DNA of 64,000 nucleotides from Drechslerella dactyloides (taxonomy: Eukaryota; Ascomycota; Orbiliomycetes; Orbiliales; Orbiliaceae). A model generated the notes under the pieces. The model ran no database searches. It was not told where the DNA came from and saw only the letters and a program-made list of their open reading frames with translations. Below are positions 32,873-43,563 of the stretch, piece after piece. Both the position numbers and the translations under genes were made by a program. Numbering within the stretch: position 1 is the first letter of the stretch; every line of letters starts with the position of its first letter. Location of the stretch: positions 4,340,001-4,404,000 of the forward strand of contig JAGTWJ010000002.1 of assembly GCA_020064725.1 (NCBI GenBank), given 5' to 3'.

Positions 32873-34824
32873 ATGACCATCGTAGCCGTCGACATTGATA
32901 CACCTCTCGATCTTTCCGCGGCCATATCAGCACAAATGTACGAAATAACTGCGTCGAGCGCATACGACCGAAGCCATCCGGACTTTCAGTTCGCGGTACG
33001 CTTGATGGAAGAGGAGCTTCGTGGGCTCGAGCAGATCGAAGCCGATGCGCGGGTCGCTCGTAGAATAGAACAGGGGGAGGAGATCAATACCCCTCGCGTG
33101 GCAGATACCGTCCCTCGCATCTTCGCGCGCACGGATGACGAGCGAATTGAGTCGGACTTACACCTAGCGGAAAGGCTTGCTCGTGGGGAGAATATACCAT
33201 CTTCTTACGGATTGCCCGCCCATGGCACCAGTTCTGATGAAAATTATAAGGCGGGAAGTCTCGCGAAGACAAAGTCACCAAAGAAGTCCAACGCTTCTGG
33301 CAAGCGTGCTCAGCATACCCGTGGGTCTCATTCTGGAAATGGTCCCAGTAAGTCATATACATAATCTAGCAGTTTTCACATCTATTCGGTGGCGAGATGT
33401 ACACGTTCTAACGTCTATGAATTGGCGCACGCGCAGCAGCCCCGCAAACCAAAGCTTCAAGGTCGCCGTTACACAAAGTCCAGGTGTCCAGGAAGAGAGT
33501 CAAGCCGGCAGCACCACCAAAGCCACGCCCCAAGCCAGCGGCGACGCCTTCGGAATGTGCCCCAAAGCATAACCTGGAGGAAGAAATCTCTCAGTTACAA
33601 GATCTTCTACAAGTTCTGGCCATTAGCGCTGATTGGACCTTTAACTGGCAAGACGACGAACCGACAACATCCGCCCAAGCGGCCTCTAAGCTATACAAAG
33701 AAGAGCTTTCCGCCATCTGCAATATCTGCGGCGACATGCACCAAAACTACCGCGTCTTCTCCCTCGATTGCGGCCATCGGTACTGCGTGGACTGCCTGCG
33801 AGACCATATTATGCATGTAGTCAACCGCAAATCGCAGTACCCACCCCGCTGCTGCGAACCCTTGCCGCTCGTTTTCGCGGCCGAAGTCCTTATGGAAACC
33901 GAATTGAATAGGCTCTTGGATTTGCGAGATGCCCACGAATCATCAAAGCAAGTCTCTTGCCACGACTGCAAGGAGGATATATTACAGGGCAGCATCCAAG
34001 ACTCGTCTGCGTATTGTGTCTCCTGCGCAAAGTTTACATGCACACACTGCGGAAAGGAATTGCACGATGGGTTGTGCCCCGAGGACAAGGATACCGCTAT
34101 GCTATTGGAAACTGCAAGGAATGAGGGATGGAGTAAATGCGAGAAATGCAGTCATGTCGTCGAGCTCACCGTTGGGTGCTTCCACATGACATGCCGGTGA
34201 GTTTTTATCATACTCTTTCGATGAGCTGTTGCTCTGATCGGAGACTAATCAAAGTATTACAGATGCGGCCATTCATTTTGCTACCTCTGCGGCGTTTCCT
34301 GGAAGACCTGCGACTGCCCATCCTCTTCGGAAAACAGCGTCCTCGGTCGAATTAGGGAGGCAACCGGTAAAGGCGCCGAACTTCTAAAGCAGAGATGGGC
34401 CACCTCCCGAATCTACAAACTCGATCTCCATCAACTCGACCAGTTCAAGACCCAGGCGATCAGCAGCCACCGCAAAAAGATGGATTTACGGCAGTCGCTA
34501 CACGAAGTACGGGTTGACAAGCAAGATATGCGGCAGATTGCCGAACAGATCATCTTGCTGAGGTCGGAAATTGCAGACTTGCAGGGAAATATAGATCGTG
34601 CGGGCGAGAGGAGACGTCGCAAGAAAGAAAAAGAAGTCGCAGAAGGACTGGCTGTCGGGGAGGCGATCGTCGCGAAAGGCCTTAAGGCGGCGGAGAAGAA
34701 AGGGAAGAAGGGAAAGAAACCGGTCAAGCCCAGCAAGAAGGGTAAAGAGAGAGCAAAGAATGTTGGGGTCGCTAACACAGGCGAGATCGTAACTAAGATC
34801 ATGGACTATGCGAAAGAGCGATGA
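32873..34824 (+). CDS. RBR-type E3 ubiquitin ligase 3, 598 aa, two introns
   Basis: Exons are 32873-33347, 33437-34196 and 34263-34824. Intron 1 ends in CAGCAG, so either AG can be used with a one-residue difference. Intron 2 splits the Arg codon in FHMTCR|CGHSF, the same place and phase as in RBR 2. The N-terminal 105 residues have the aspartate-and-glutamate-rich helical repeats DFQFAVRLMEEELRGLEQIE and ESDLHLAERLARGE. A basic linker follows. RING1 starts at about 253 (CNIC, CGHRYCVDC, PPRCC), IBR at about 333 (CHDC ... CVSCAKFTCTHC), RING2 at about 393 (CEKC) with VGCFHMTC, predicted catalytic Cys near 406. The C-terminus is a long coiled coil (about 450-520) and a Lys-rich tail. Its target is unknown. 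Confidence 0.9.
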
Positions 34825-36197
34825 TCTCTCGCACAGGTGGATCTTGGATCTCGCCTTTGTCCCGCAAGCCAGACGCCTTCGTCTCCACCTTTGCTCAAGA
34901 ACAGTTCTCTAAGACCGTCATTTTGTATCTCAGATCGATCCCAAGATGACATTTCTCTGCTATGGATTACCTTAATTCTGCGCAGCTTAATAATTATCTC
35001 TTCTCTTTTTCACGTCTTCGTCTAGCTCTTCGTTTTCCAAGTTCCAGCTCTGTCCGCAGCACCGGACTGGCTATTTCAGATGCATATGCCTCATTGGGAT
35101 CCGAGGTCCCGTGTGACATGCGAACCTCATCCTATCAGCCGGTTCCAACTTATGTTCAACATGGCCAGCAGGATGTATGTATAATTAGACTATGAATTAA
35201 TTGAGCGTGATCTCGTTATTAGATGAGTAAGATGTGGGAGGGCACAGTTTTGCTTCGGATTTTAAATCTTGTCTACTTGTTATTCAGCACACATTATGTC
35301 GGTGGTAAATAATATGCAGCCTGACAGGCAATCTTATATCTCAAACTTTGTGAAATGCGTGATGCGTGGGTCGACAAACAGTGATTCTATAAGTAGAGCT
35401 CGGACCGCCGAAGTTTAGATATGGTCTATATATCTTAATTCCAGATACAGCTGCGCTCCCTCACCTGAACCAAGCTGTGATTTCGAGCCGTGATATCAAG
35501 GTGCCTTAAGTTAGCCCTGCATTTATAGTGAATTCGAAGATGAATGCGGGTCCTAGCGTTGGGGCGGAGGACGCTGTGGTGCAAGAACTCTGTCTCCTGG
35601 TTTTAGCATTGTTTGAACGAGTCCAAAGATATGTCTGTCATGTTTGTTCGGGTTATTTACATTAACTACGCCGCTGTTCGCTCTGTGCAAATGCAATGCA
35701 CGTAATGTTGTGGCCCCAACCTCCAGCCAGGGGTAATGGCAAATGTTGGCAGACAGGCGGCAATGCGCAGCTTAGGCTCGACAGCATTGTTGGCGCGTGG
35801 CGGCCTACGACACACCAACAACACCTCTGGCGTGTTGCATTTTTCCAGCTGTGCAGTTTCAGGTATTTTCGATGATTTGGCGTGAGGTATGGAGGACGGC
35901 GCGGCGAAGGCAAACAAACTCGTGCATTCGAGCAAGAACAAAATCGCCGAAGGAGTACGTATGGGGCATGGAAGTACAGTGCTCTAGGTCTTGCTTCCCT
36001 CCTTCTTTGCAAATATCAGATCTACCCTTATTCTACTTCGAGACTCAAAATACCATACGTAGGCAGTACTCTCAAGGCTCCCGATTCGACTTGTAGCGCT
36101 TCAAGATTAGAGGGCGAATCGAACCACAGGGCCGTTGAGAATAGAATCCATACATAGATTTGGACATCGACATCGGCTACTCTTACAAGCTGCCAAA
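34825..36197. other. Intergenic, no gene recognised
   Basis: Open frames at 35662-36157 on both strands have no domain and no gene structure. The region includes the leader of the gene at 36198. No repeat or RNA gene was identified. Confidence 0.35.
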
Positions 36198-37700
36198 ATG
36201 AGGCTTGTCTCATTGCAGCAGCTCGTGTCTACACTGCTGCTACTCACAGCGGTGGCAGATGCACTACCTAGTAAGCCACGGGCAGTGGATCCAGCGGTTG
36301 AAAAGCGTGGAATGGAGAGGAATCTGCAAAGGCAGAAGAGAGAAGAAGATATCACGGTCGACGGTGTGCTCCCGAAAGCCGCTCACGAAACGGTAGATGT
36401 CGAGAAACGCGGCCCTGGACCCTACGCTATTGAAGAATCGAACGACAAAGAGTATGAGATGCTCGACGACGACAATGATTACGGCCACCATCGCGAGCAG
36501 CCGACACCCGTGGAGCCTGATGACCTAGAGAAACGGTCCCTGGAAGAAGAAAGAACCCTCCGCAAGGAGCACAGCGCCAAGGTGCGCCGTGAGAATATCA
36601 AGCGCCTTTACCAAGAGGTATCCGCGTTGCAAGAGTATCGAACTCGGATACCTCCAGCTGCGTACGCCGCCGACGATGGCTCATTTGGGCACTCAATCAC
36701 TCACCGCGACACTACCTTCGCGGAGCACGTGAAACGAGCTCAGGCTGAATCGCAAATTCGATCGCACTTTGATCGTCGCCGCTCCGTCTTGATCGAGCGC
36801 CTCAAGGAACTCGGATATGACCCTGATAAGCTTGGATCCTACTCTGGCACCGACCTTGCAGATCCCAACAAGCGACTGAAGCTAAGGCGGGAAATCTTAG
36901 ATGCGATAGGCAAGCGAGGGGCACCCGAGAGTGGTGAAAAGCCTGCCGAGCCGGCGCAGTCCACCAAGCCAGTCAAGGTCGAGCCTAGCAAGCGAGATAT
37001 TCAAGTTCACATCGGGTGCCCATCTCTCCGCTTGATGAACTCTGTCAGCCTTACTTTCTTCAATCCCGACTCTTTCAAGGATGACATGTTTGAGTTCAGA
37101 AACAGGTGCTTCAACTGCGGCTGCCAGGCCTTGGACAGAGGCTGGTTCCTGATCGAGCGGCCGGATTATATGTGCACGAAACAGTTGATACAGTCCTGCT
37201 ACATCATGGGCTGTATGTGCACTGAGCAGCTGAGTGCCGACAGCCACTTTCTGGTTGGGAGACCTATGTGGAAACCAGGCGATGGAAAGGGCCAGGACGC
37301 CACGTTCCAAATCGACCAATACGACCCGGGTAGGGACGAAACTTACGGCGATGGCTATGCAGCAGAAGTTATCGGCAGTGAAGAGATCTTGAAGAAGACA
37401 AAACGCGATCATGCTCATGTGGCTAGAGACGAACCTTTGGACGCAACAAAGACTCGCCTGGACTTCAATAACGACGTTGCGGATATCCCACGAGACAGCG
37501 ACAAGCAGCGTAATGATGGAAAGCCTGATTTGAATGATAAAGGAGTTATTATCAAGCGAGCTCCCGGACCAACCGGACAGAGCAGTGGAGATATTACACG
37601 GAACACTGTTAATACGAAGCAAGCGGGTGCCTCAACTAGCGATGAAGGAGGGTGGGTGCCGGTTGTCGACAAGCGAGCTGGAGCTGCTTCGCAGCCCTAG
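36198..37700 (+). CDS. Secreted precursor with many Kex2 (KR) sites and an eight-Cys core, 500 aa
   Basis: The ATG at 36198 (CAAAATGAG) starts a clear signal peptide, VSLQQLVSTLLLLTAVADA. An in-frame ATG at 36135 would bury it. About ten dibasic KR sites follow, near residues 37, 48, 71, 113, 180, 240, 266, 403, 454 and 493. Several are followed by Gly/Ala-Pro or Ala-Gly (KR-GPGP, KR-GAPE, KR-APGP, KR-AGAA). Eight cysteines fall in residues 274-341 (GCPSL; RCFNCGC; MCTKQ; SCYIMGCMC), a compact, probably disulfide-bonded core. The flanks are highly charged and look disordered. Layouts with repeated Kex2 sites are seen in fungal peptide precursors (pheromones, KEP proteins, some RiPP substrates), but the released peptides would not be identical repeats. 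I recognise no named family. Function is unknown. Confidence 0.8.
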   Translation: MRLVSLQQLVSTLLLLTAVADALPSKPRAVDPAVEKRGMERNLQRQKREEDITVDGVLPKAAHETVDVEKRGPGPYAIEESNDKEYEMLDDDNDYGHHREQPTPVEPDDLEKRSLEEERTLRKEHSAKVRRENIKRLYQEVSALQEYRTRIPPAAYAADDGSFGHSITHRDTTFAEHVKRAQAESQIRSHFDRRRSVLIERLKELGYDPDKLGSYSGTDLADPNKRLKLRREILDAIGKRGAPESGEKPAEPAQSTKPVKVEPSKRDIQVHIGCPSLRLMNSVSLTFFNPDSFKDDMFEFRNRCFNCGCQALDRGWFLIERPDYMCTKQLIQSCYIMGCMCTEQLSADSHFLVGRPMWKPGDGKGQDATFQIDQYDPGRDETYGDGYAAEVIGSEEILKKTKRDHAHVARDEPLDATKTRLDFNNDVADIPRDSDKQRNDGKPDLNDKGVIIKRAPGPTGQSSGDITRNTVNTKQAGASTSDEGGWVPVVDKRAGAASQP

Positions 37701-38979
37701 CCGGATGCGGGTGATTTGACATCAGGGCCGATTCGCCAGTGGATGAAATGGTAAGCACGCAGCATCATTAGCACACACTACACTCAGATTAGAGTCCACA
37801 ATGGTGCTAGCTCTGACAGATAGATCCGATGATAATAGTGATTTGGATCCCGATTCTTCAGCCTGTTATCCTTGTGCGTGTCAAGTCGTTCGCAATGCTG
37901 CAAAACTGCCAGGAACCGGGTACTTCTCATGCAAAGCCCGACGTCCAGTGTCGACTCTTTATATCATCGTACACCGAAGGGTTTCGACGCACAAACCGTA
38001 GTATTCTATTTATATTTGAATTGAGAGGTGTTGTTCAACTTGAATTCATTCTTCTTGTAGGATTGGAAGTTATCTTATTATTTGGAATTTAAACACTTAA
38101 TTGCAATATTGATGCTTGATCAATCGACGGAGAGGAATTCTGGAAGCTAGTATCGACGCAAGTAAATATATATATTGCCGTAGACAGTAAGACCGTAGTT
38201 TTGCTCCGGCAGGTCCGTCCGTATAACTTTGTGCATGTAATGATTGCCCCAGCCCTAGGACGTCAATATACTCTTTTACTTGAACCCGAGATGTGCCGCA
38301 GTAAGATGTATTGTAAAAGTACCAGGCACATTAATTGAGCAGTAATATAAATGCGCATGTCTATATGTTAGAATATACCTAGGTACCTACAATGTATCTT
38401 CCCAGTTGATTGAGTTTCCTGCGAAACCTAGGTACATGTGTATATATACTTTTGTCCTGGCTGGTTCCACAGCGTATCATCGTCACATCATAATCGCATT
38501 CCTTGTACTCCGTAGACATCCTGACCAATCGTTCCGCGGATGAGCTGATAGACTAACGTTACTAACTCTAAGTTTTCGCAACGAGTTGTTGCAGCTTTGG
38601 GTGAAGAAAAACCTCGGGGAAGCGGACCGAATCCTCAAATACTCATTCCGCCTTTTCCATTCCGGCTTGCATCATTGCCCCTCGGTCTTGGCCCTTGGAG
38701 CCTTGAGGATCGCAGATTGGTGTAGCCGCTGCTGACAAAGCTCTTCCCGATGCGGACGAGCCCCTGTGCGACCAATCAGGCGGCGAGCCGATTTGCGGCC
38801 GGACTTAATGTGACGTGTTTGTCCGCGTGCATCGCCTCACTTAATCAAATCAGCAGGTCCCTCCGTCCGGCCGATGATTATTTTCTCCTGCAGCAGTATA
38901 TAATCCTCGACACCCCAGGCGCTCCCCAGTCGCCCATGAGCGGGGTACCACGCTCTTTTTCATATCTGCACCACCGAGG
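37701..38979. other. Intergenic, promoter of the transporter gene
   Basis: No gene is supported. The first 600 bases are AT-rich with short frames. The last 400 are GC-richer promoter sequence ending in a TATA box at 38897. Confidence 0.4.
38897..38903 (+). promoter_or_regulatory. TATA box of the MCH1-like transporter gene
   Basis: TATATAA lies 77 nt before the ATG at 38980, after a GCAGCAG and before a C-rich initiator-like zone. Confidence 0.55.
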
Positions 38980-40732
38980 ATGAGTTCGTCACCACTGTTA
39001 CGACCGACGGAAGACGTCAAAGATGTCGAGTATAGGGGCGCCAGACACGCCAGCATATCCGCAGGAACATCGAGGAGTGTGACGCCGACGCCTTCGTCGC
39101 CTCCCGCGAGCGAAATACTGTCCATAAGGCGGAGGAAACGGTTACAATGGCTGAGATACTCTGCCGGAGCCTGCGCTCTCATCAGCTGGTAATATTCTCT
39201 TCCGTGGCTTCTTTGCGGGCTCGAACCGCAACGAGGCCCCTTGTTCAAACCGGCATGGCTGACATGATTTACATAGCCTGTCGGCCGGTTCTATACTGCT
39301 ATTCTCCCTCTACACGCCGCTGTTCCAGCGCCACCTTCACTACTCCCAGATGCAAATAAATGCGATCGCTATAGCCGCTGAACTCGGAATGTACCTTCTC
39401 GTCCCTATCTTCGGCTGGATTTGCGACAACTTCGGACCCGACCGGCTGTCGATAGTGTCCGTCTTCATGTTCGTCCCCGGTTACCTTTTCGCGGCGTACT
39501 GCTATACGAACAAGCTCCCGTTCACGGCGATGTTCTTTGCCTTCTTCCTGATTGGAGGCGGCACCGTTAGCATGTACCTGACTGGAATTACGACTTGCGC
39601 AAAGAATTTCACCAAGAAGCGAGGACTGGCGCTTGCGATCCCGATCAGCGCTTTTGGGCTCAGTCCTTTCTGGATGAGCCAAGTCGCCAACGCCGCTTTC
39701 GTAAAAGAGAGCGAGGACGGAGATGGTTTGATCGAGCTGGACATCAAGGGCGTCTACACGTTCTTCGCTATTTACCTTCTCGCAGTCGGACTACTCGGGT
39801 CGCTATTCTTGAAAGTCTATCCGGACCCGGATCTCGATGAGATTACGTTGCGCGGTGAGACGGCGCCGTTGTTGGCATCTTCGCCGACGGCTGCTGAACA
39901 TACCGAGTATGGTGCCGCTGTTCTGTCAAGCGATCCGGCGGATATTCCACCAGTTGTCAAACGGAGGCTTCTAAACGACGATACCAGGAACTTCCTGTCC
40001 GATCCGACGATGTGGTGGTTTGCCGCCGGCGTGTTCCTCACCGCTGGCCCCGGAGAGAGCTTTATCAACAATATGGGCGCTTTGATCAAGACTATCCAAC
40101 CGGCTTCTTCCTCGACCACTACCTCTACAGGTGACGAAACCGCCGTCCACGTCAGTATTATCGCCATCACTTCGACGATTGCCCGACTCCTCTCTGGGTT
40201 CCTGTCCGACTACCTCGGTCCTCCGGTCGAGCCCGCGCCTGCCAACGAAGAGCAAGAACCTGAGGACAAGCGTTTCAGAGTATCGAGGATAACACTCATA
40301 ATCACGTTTACCGCGCTGATGCTCGTACCTTATCTCCTACTATCGTCAGGATATATCCAAGTACACCCGCAACAGTTTTACCTTATATCCTCGCTCATCG
40401 GTGTCGGCTACGGCGCGGTGTTTACCCTCTCCCCAACAATTGTGTCGGTCGTATGGGGTGTAGAAAATCTCGCTACGAATTGGGGAATCATCGCCATGTT
40501 GCCAGCGGGTGGAGCCTCAGTGTTCGGTCTGTTGTTCGCGTTGGTTTACGATTCTGAGGCTGGCAGGCAGAACAGCGGGGAACACGGACTCGGTACCGGC
40601 TTGTGCTTTGGGCTTAAGTGTTATCAGGGGAGTTTCGCAGGGATGGCGGCCAGTTGCCTGCTTGCGATTGGACTGTGGATGTGGGCTTGGAGGGGCAAAG
40701 GCGGCTGGCTCGCTCGCGGCGTTAGTGTTTGA
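38980..40732 (+). CDS. MCH1: MCH1-like major facilitator transporter, 554 aa, one intron
   Basis: Exons are 38980-39188 and 39277-40732. The 88-nt intron (GTAATA ... ACATAG) splits a Cys codon and joins ACALISC to LSAGSILLFSLYTPLFQRHLH. The cytosolic N-terminus is Ser/Pro-rich. About 12 hydrophobic segments follow, in two blocks of six with a charged loop (about 215-270, ending RRLLNDDTRNFLSD). Features of the MCH1/monocarboxylate-like MFS group are visible: the SQMQINAIAIAAELGMY helix, FGWICDNFGPDRLS after helix 2, GGGTVSMYLTGITTCAKNF, and GPGESFINNMGALI at the start of the second half. Yeast Mch1p is a vacuolar or plasma-membrane monocarboxylate permease homologue with no proven substrate, so the substrate is not predicted. 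Confidence in the family is high and in the exact orthology moderate. Confidence 0.9.
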
Positions 40733-41300
40733 AGGAATCTACATTGCTGCTTAAGTTTCAGGTATATATATATTTGCTGGTCAGGTCAGGCGCTAAGAAA
40801 GTCTTCATGGGACTTTTTACTCCTGGACCAACTTTTGCATTGGTTGCGCCTGTTGTCTTCATTTCCTTCGGTGCTGGGTTTCGGGGTAGAGGTGTGCGGT
40901 CACTGTTTCACGCGGGTTTGATATTATACTACAAAGCGTTGGATTGCATAGTTTGTGGATTTTTGCAGTGCTGTCTGGATATTCTTTCAAGGTTATTGGC
41001 ATATTTTGGATTTATATACGGGCTGGCTGGTGCATTTACATCCGAGCGGTTTAATGGTGGGGGTTGCATTGCGGGCTTTAGATTGGTTCGATATCCTGGA
41101 TACACGCTTCTTCTTGTTCTGTCTTAAGATTTACACTTGGTGTGCCATTGTAGAATATTTCGAAGTATTATTAATCGCTAAATTATAAATACATGCAAAG
41201 ATCCTCTCATCAGTCATCGGGCATGCGCATAGATGGGTTCATATGATGGTTTCTACCAGGTAGTATGCTTGCTACTGACATTTTGACACTAGCTTTGTAG

Positions 41301-41325
41301 CTTTGTACCTCGCGAGCCGGACTGT
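41301..41325 (+). repeat. Partial, diverged copy of the foldback repeat
   Basis: CTTTGTACCTCGCGAGCCGG followed by ACTGTC resembles the left arm at 63034-63056 (CTTTGTCTCGCGAGCCAG, ACTGCC). The differences are two extra bases and mostly C/T or G/A changes. Only one arm is present and no flanking direct repeat is obvious. Confidence 0.4.
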
Positions 41326-42451
41326 CATGCATAATTGCTAGCCTAAAGATTCACGGACAGATCTGTCAGGCAATATATGTAGCTCCAGTTGGCAAGTTGG
41401 CAAGTTCCATGTAACCTTCCCACTAGCGATAGCCCTGGTAACGCGATCTCCGTCAACGATAACTTGGTTCGAGTATCTGATCGTAGGGTTGACCACGATT
41501 CAATTATAATCGTGTACAAATATCTTCATTCCAGAGCCAGACCAGCCAAGCTGACTGGCCAGTATTCTCCCAGAATCGAGTCGCTGCTGATAAGCATAAA
41601 ACTTGAGGAGATTGCTGTATTGGAAGCATAATTAATAGCCGCGTCTGGCACCGGGGGTCTTCGTGATCTTGCATCCGGCATTCCCCAGAGCTGTGATACT
41701 TTGCACCGTGCAAGCTGGCTCGAATCATCCCACAATGGTTGCACTTGAAGGCAGGCGTGACCTTCAGATTGGGGATAGGCCGGATCGCTGGTCCTTCGCG
41801 GAGGGCTCTGGTGCATCTTCTTCATTGTCAAGATCTCTTGCTTTAAGAGTTCCGTTGCTGGGTCGATTGCCTGCGAATGTAGTGGTGGTTCCGGATAGGG
41901 ATCCTTTGAGTTTATGGGTCATCCCGGTCTCCCAGCGCCAAAGCAGAGCAAAGGGAAAGTTCGTCCCTGTGCTCATAACACGTATGGTCAGTAGCTGCGG
42001 TGTGTTATTATCTTATTTAAGAGTACCAGAGCGTTCGAGGTCTGTGAACTGTAACCCACAGCTGATTGTGGACTGGGTACTGACCTTTGACTTATCCCGA
42101 GTATCTAGTAGCTGGGTAGCCGGAGACATCGTGATACCGCCTCATCCCAGCGTGCCTTTATCGATCTTGAATCTTAGTATACAAGATCGGTTTTCTTCGG
42201 ACCAGGCTTGTATGTGCCATCCACGATTGGCTGGAGGTCGTTCGAATCTTCAGACATCTGTGAAAAATAGACATATGGAGGGTGAAGGAACATGATGAAG
42301 TGTTGAAGCACAGATGGCAGAGACCGCCTGGGTATTTGTTATTACCTCTGCTGCGTGTGTCAGCACCTAGTAGTGGTGAAACGTTTCCGTATTTCAAAAA
42401 ACCGAGAGACAGCTGATCCGGAGAGGTTCTAGTACGCTATGTATAGGCGCC

Positions 42452-42517
42452 TGTAGTATTATTGGGCTTACCTAAAGGCAAGCATACGGCTGGTACGATA
42501 GTAGTCTCAATACTACA
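42452..42517. repeat. 66-bp segment with 9-bp terminal inverted repeats
   Basis: TGTAGTATT at 42452-42460 is exactly inverted as AATACTACA at 42509-42517. Termini beginning TG and ending CA recall transposon or LTR ends, but the unit is only 66 bp and no target duplication is evident. It may be a chance hairpin. Confidence 0.3.
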
Positions 42518-42943
42518 AGTTTTTGACAACGAGCTCTAGTTCCATGTCCCATATATAGAGGATAAGCGGAGAGAGGAAGACAAAAGAGGAGCATGTCGTA
42601 TACAGATACCACGGTCTATATATAATATATAGTTATCTGCGTTGGAGACTTAGCCCAGCTGCTTGTCAAGGATCGATGATTTGGCCAGCCTAGAACTGGC
42701 TATGCACGCTTCTCATGATTATATTAAACCAGGGTTTGCCTCACGAATTCAAAGCATACAAGTCGATATAAGTGGCACGCTCTGGTTCTCTAAAAGGTAT
42801 CGGATCTGGAAGCTTGGGGAAATTCTCTGCAATCGTGCCCTTTGTCGAGGATGTACCAGGAATGATGAGCCCATGTATATGTAACCTCATGCCACGCTCC
42901 AAACATGAAAACCCTCCTTAAGATACTCCGCCTAGCCTTCAAC

Positions 42944-42950
42944 TATAAAA
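42944..42950 (+). promoter_or_regulatory. TATA box upstream of the small gene at 43243
   Basis: TATAAAA followed by GGGC lies 299 nt before the ATG at 43243. A CT-rich zone follows at about 43050-43090. The distance implies a long leader or a 5' UTR intron. Confidence 0.4.
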
Positions 42951-43242
42951 GGGCACCGGATCCGTGGGCTGACTATCTAATTCTAGCATCCATCCCACAT
43001 GCAGCTTTGGCCATCAACTATCAGCCGATATCCACTCTTTGTGTCCTCTTCACATTTTGTCTCGCAAGCCAGAAGCCTTCCTTCATACCCGCCATCCAAA
43101 CTTGCTTTGATGAATTCAGCTTGCATTCAAATACCTAAGTTGCCTCAATCATCGGGCGCATCCTCGCAGCTGGGCTTTTCCTCTTATCACGGAAGTATAC
43201 CAGAAATTCAAAAGTTCTGTCACAGAAGCCATTTAAACCACC

Positions 43243-43563
43243 ATGTCTCCGATCCAGCTCGAAGCTGTGCATGCACAGAAAGCAGAACCCCAATCATCGA
43301 CATGCGCAACAGGATTAAAGATTGTCGAATCTCAAGAATCTACGGGGCTCAATGGACAACCGAGAGCGGAAGAGGGAGGGGGAAGAGAACTATCATTTGC
43401 GGCGTCGGAGCTGAAGTTGCTGAGGAGTGAACTCGATAGGTTACAAGATGAGTTGGAGGAGGCTTTCAAGGCCATTCGATGCACGATATCCGAACATCAT
43501 ACCCTGAATAAGAGCAGGGGCCACGCCCGAAATATAACTCTCCTTCTTGGATCTCCGGAATAA
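43243..43563 (+). CDS. Small hypothetical coiled-coil protein, 106 aa
   Basis: The ATG sits in a strong context (AAACCACCATGTC). The first 65 residues are polar and low-complexity with no signal peptide. Residues about 63-83 (ASELKLLRSELDRLQDELEE) form a leucine heptad pattern typical of a short coiled coil. No domain is recognised. A TATA box and pyrimidine-rich leader upstream support transcription. The leader between 42975 and 43240 contains other ATGs. The frame is short, so this could be a chance open frame; the good start context and the heptad repeat favour a real gene, possibly a dimerising small protein. Confidence 0.45.
   Translation: MSPIQLEAVHAQKAEPQSSTCATGLKIVESQESTGLNGQPRAEEGGGRELSFAASELKLLRSELDRLQDELEEAFKAIRCTISEHHTLNKSRGHARNITLLLGSPE

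Larger units (their letters stand above)
40733..43242. other. Intergenic with repeat traces
   Basis: No gene can be supported. The window holds a partial copy of the foldback repeat near 41301-41325, a short zinc-finger-like peptide relic on the minus strand at 41636-41818, and a 66-bp segment with 9-bp inverted ends at 42452-42517. The end of the stretch is the promoter and leader of the small gene at 43243. Confidence 0.4.

Noticed and set aside
41663..42295. 210-codon plus-strand frame
   Set aside because: No recognisable protein; the opposite strand holds a short zinc-finger-like peptide, so the plus frame is probably a shadow.
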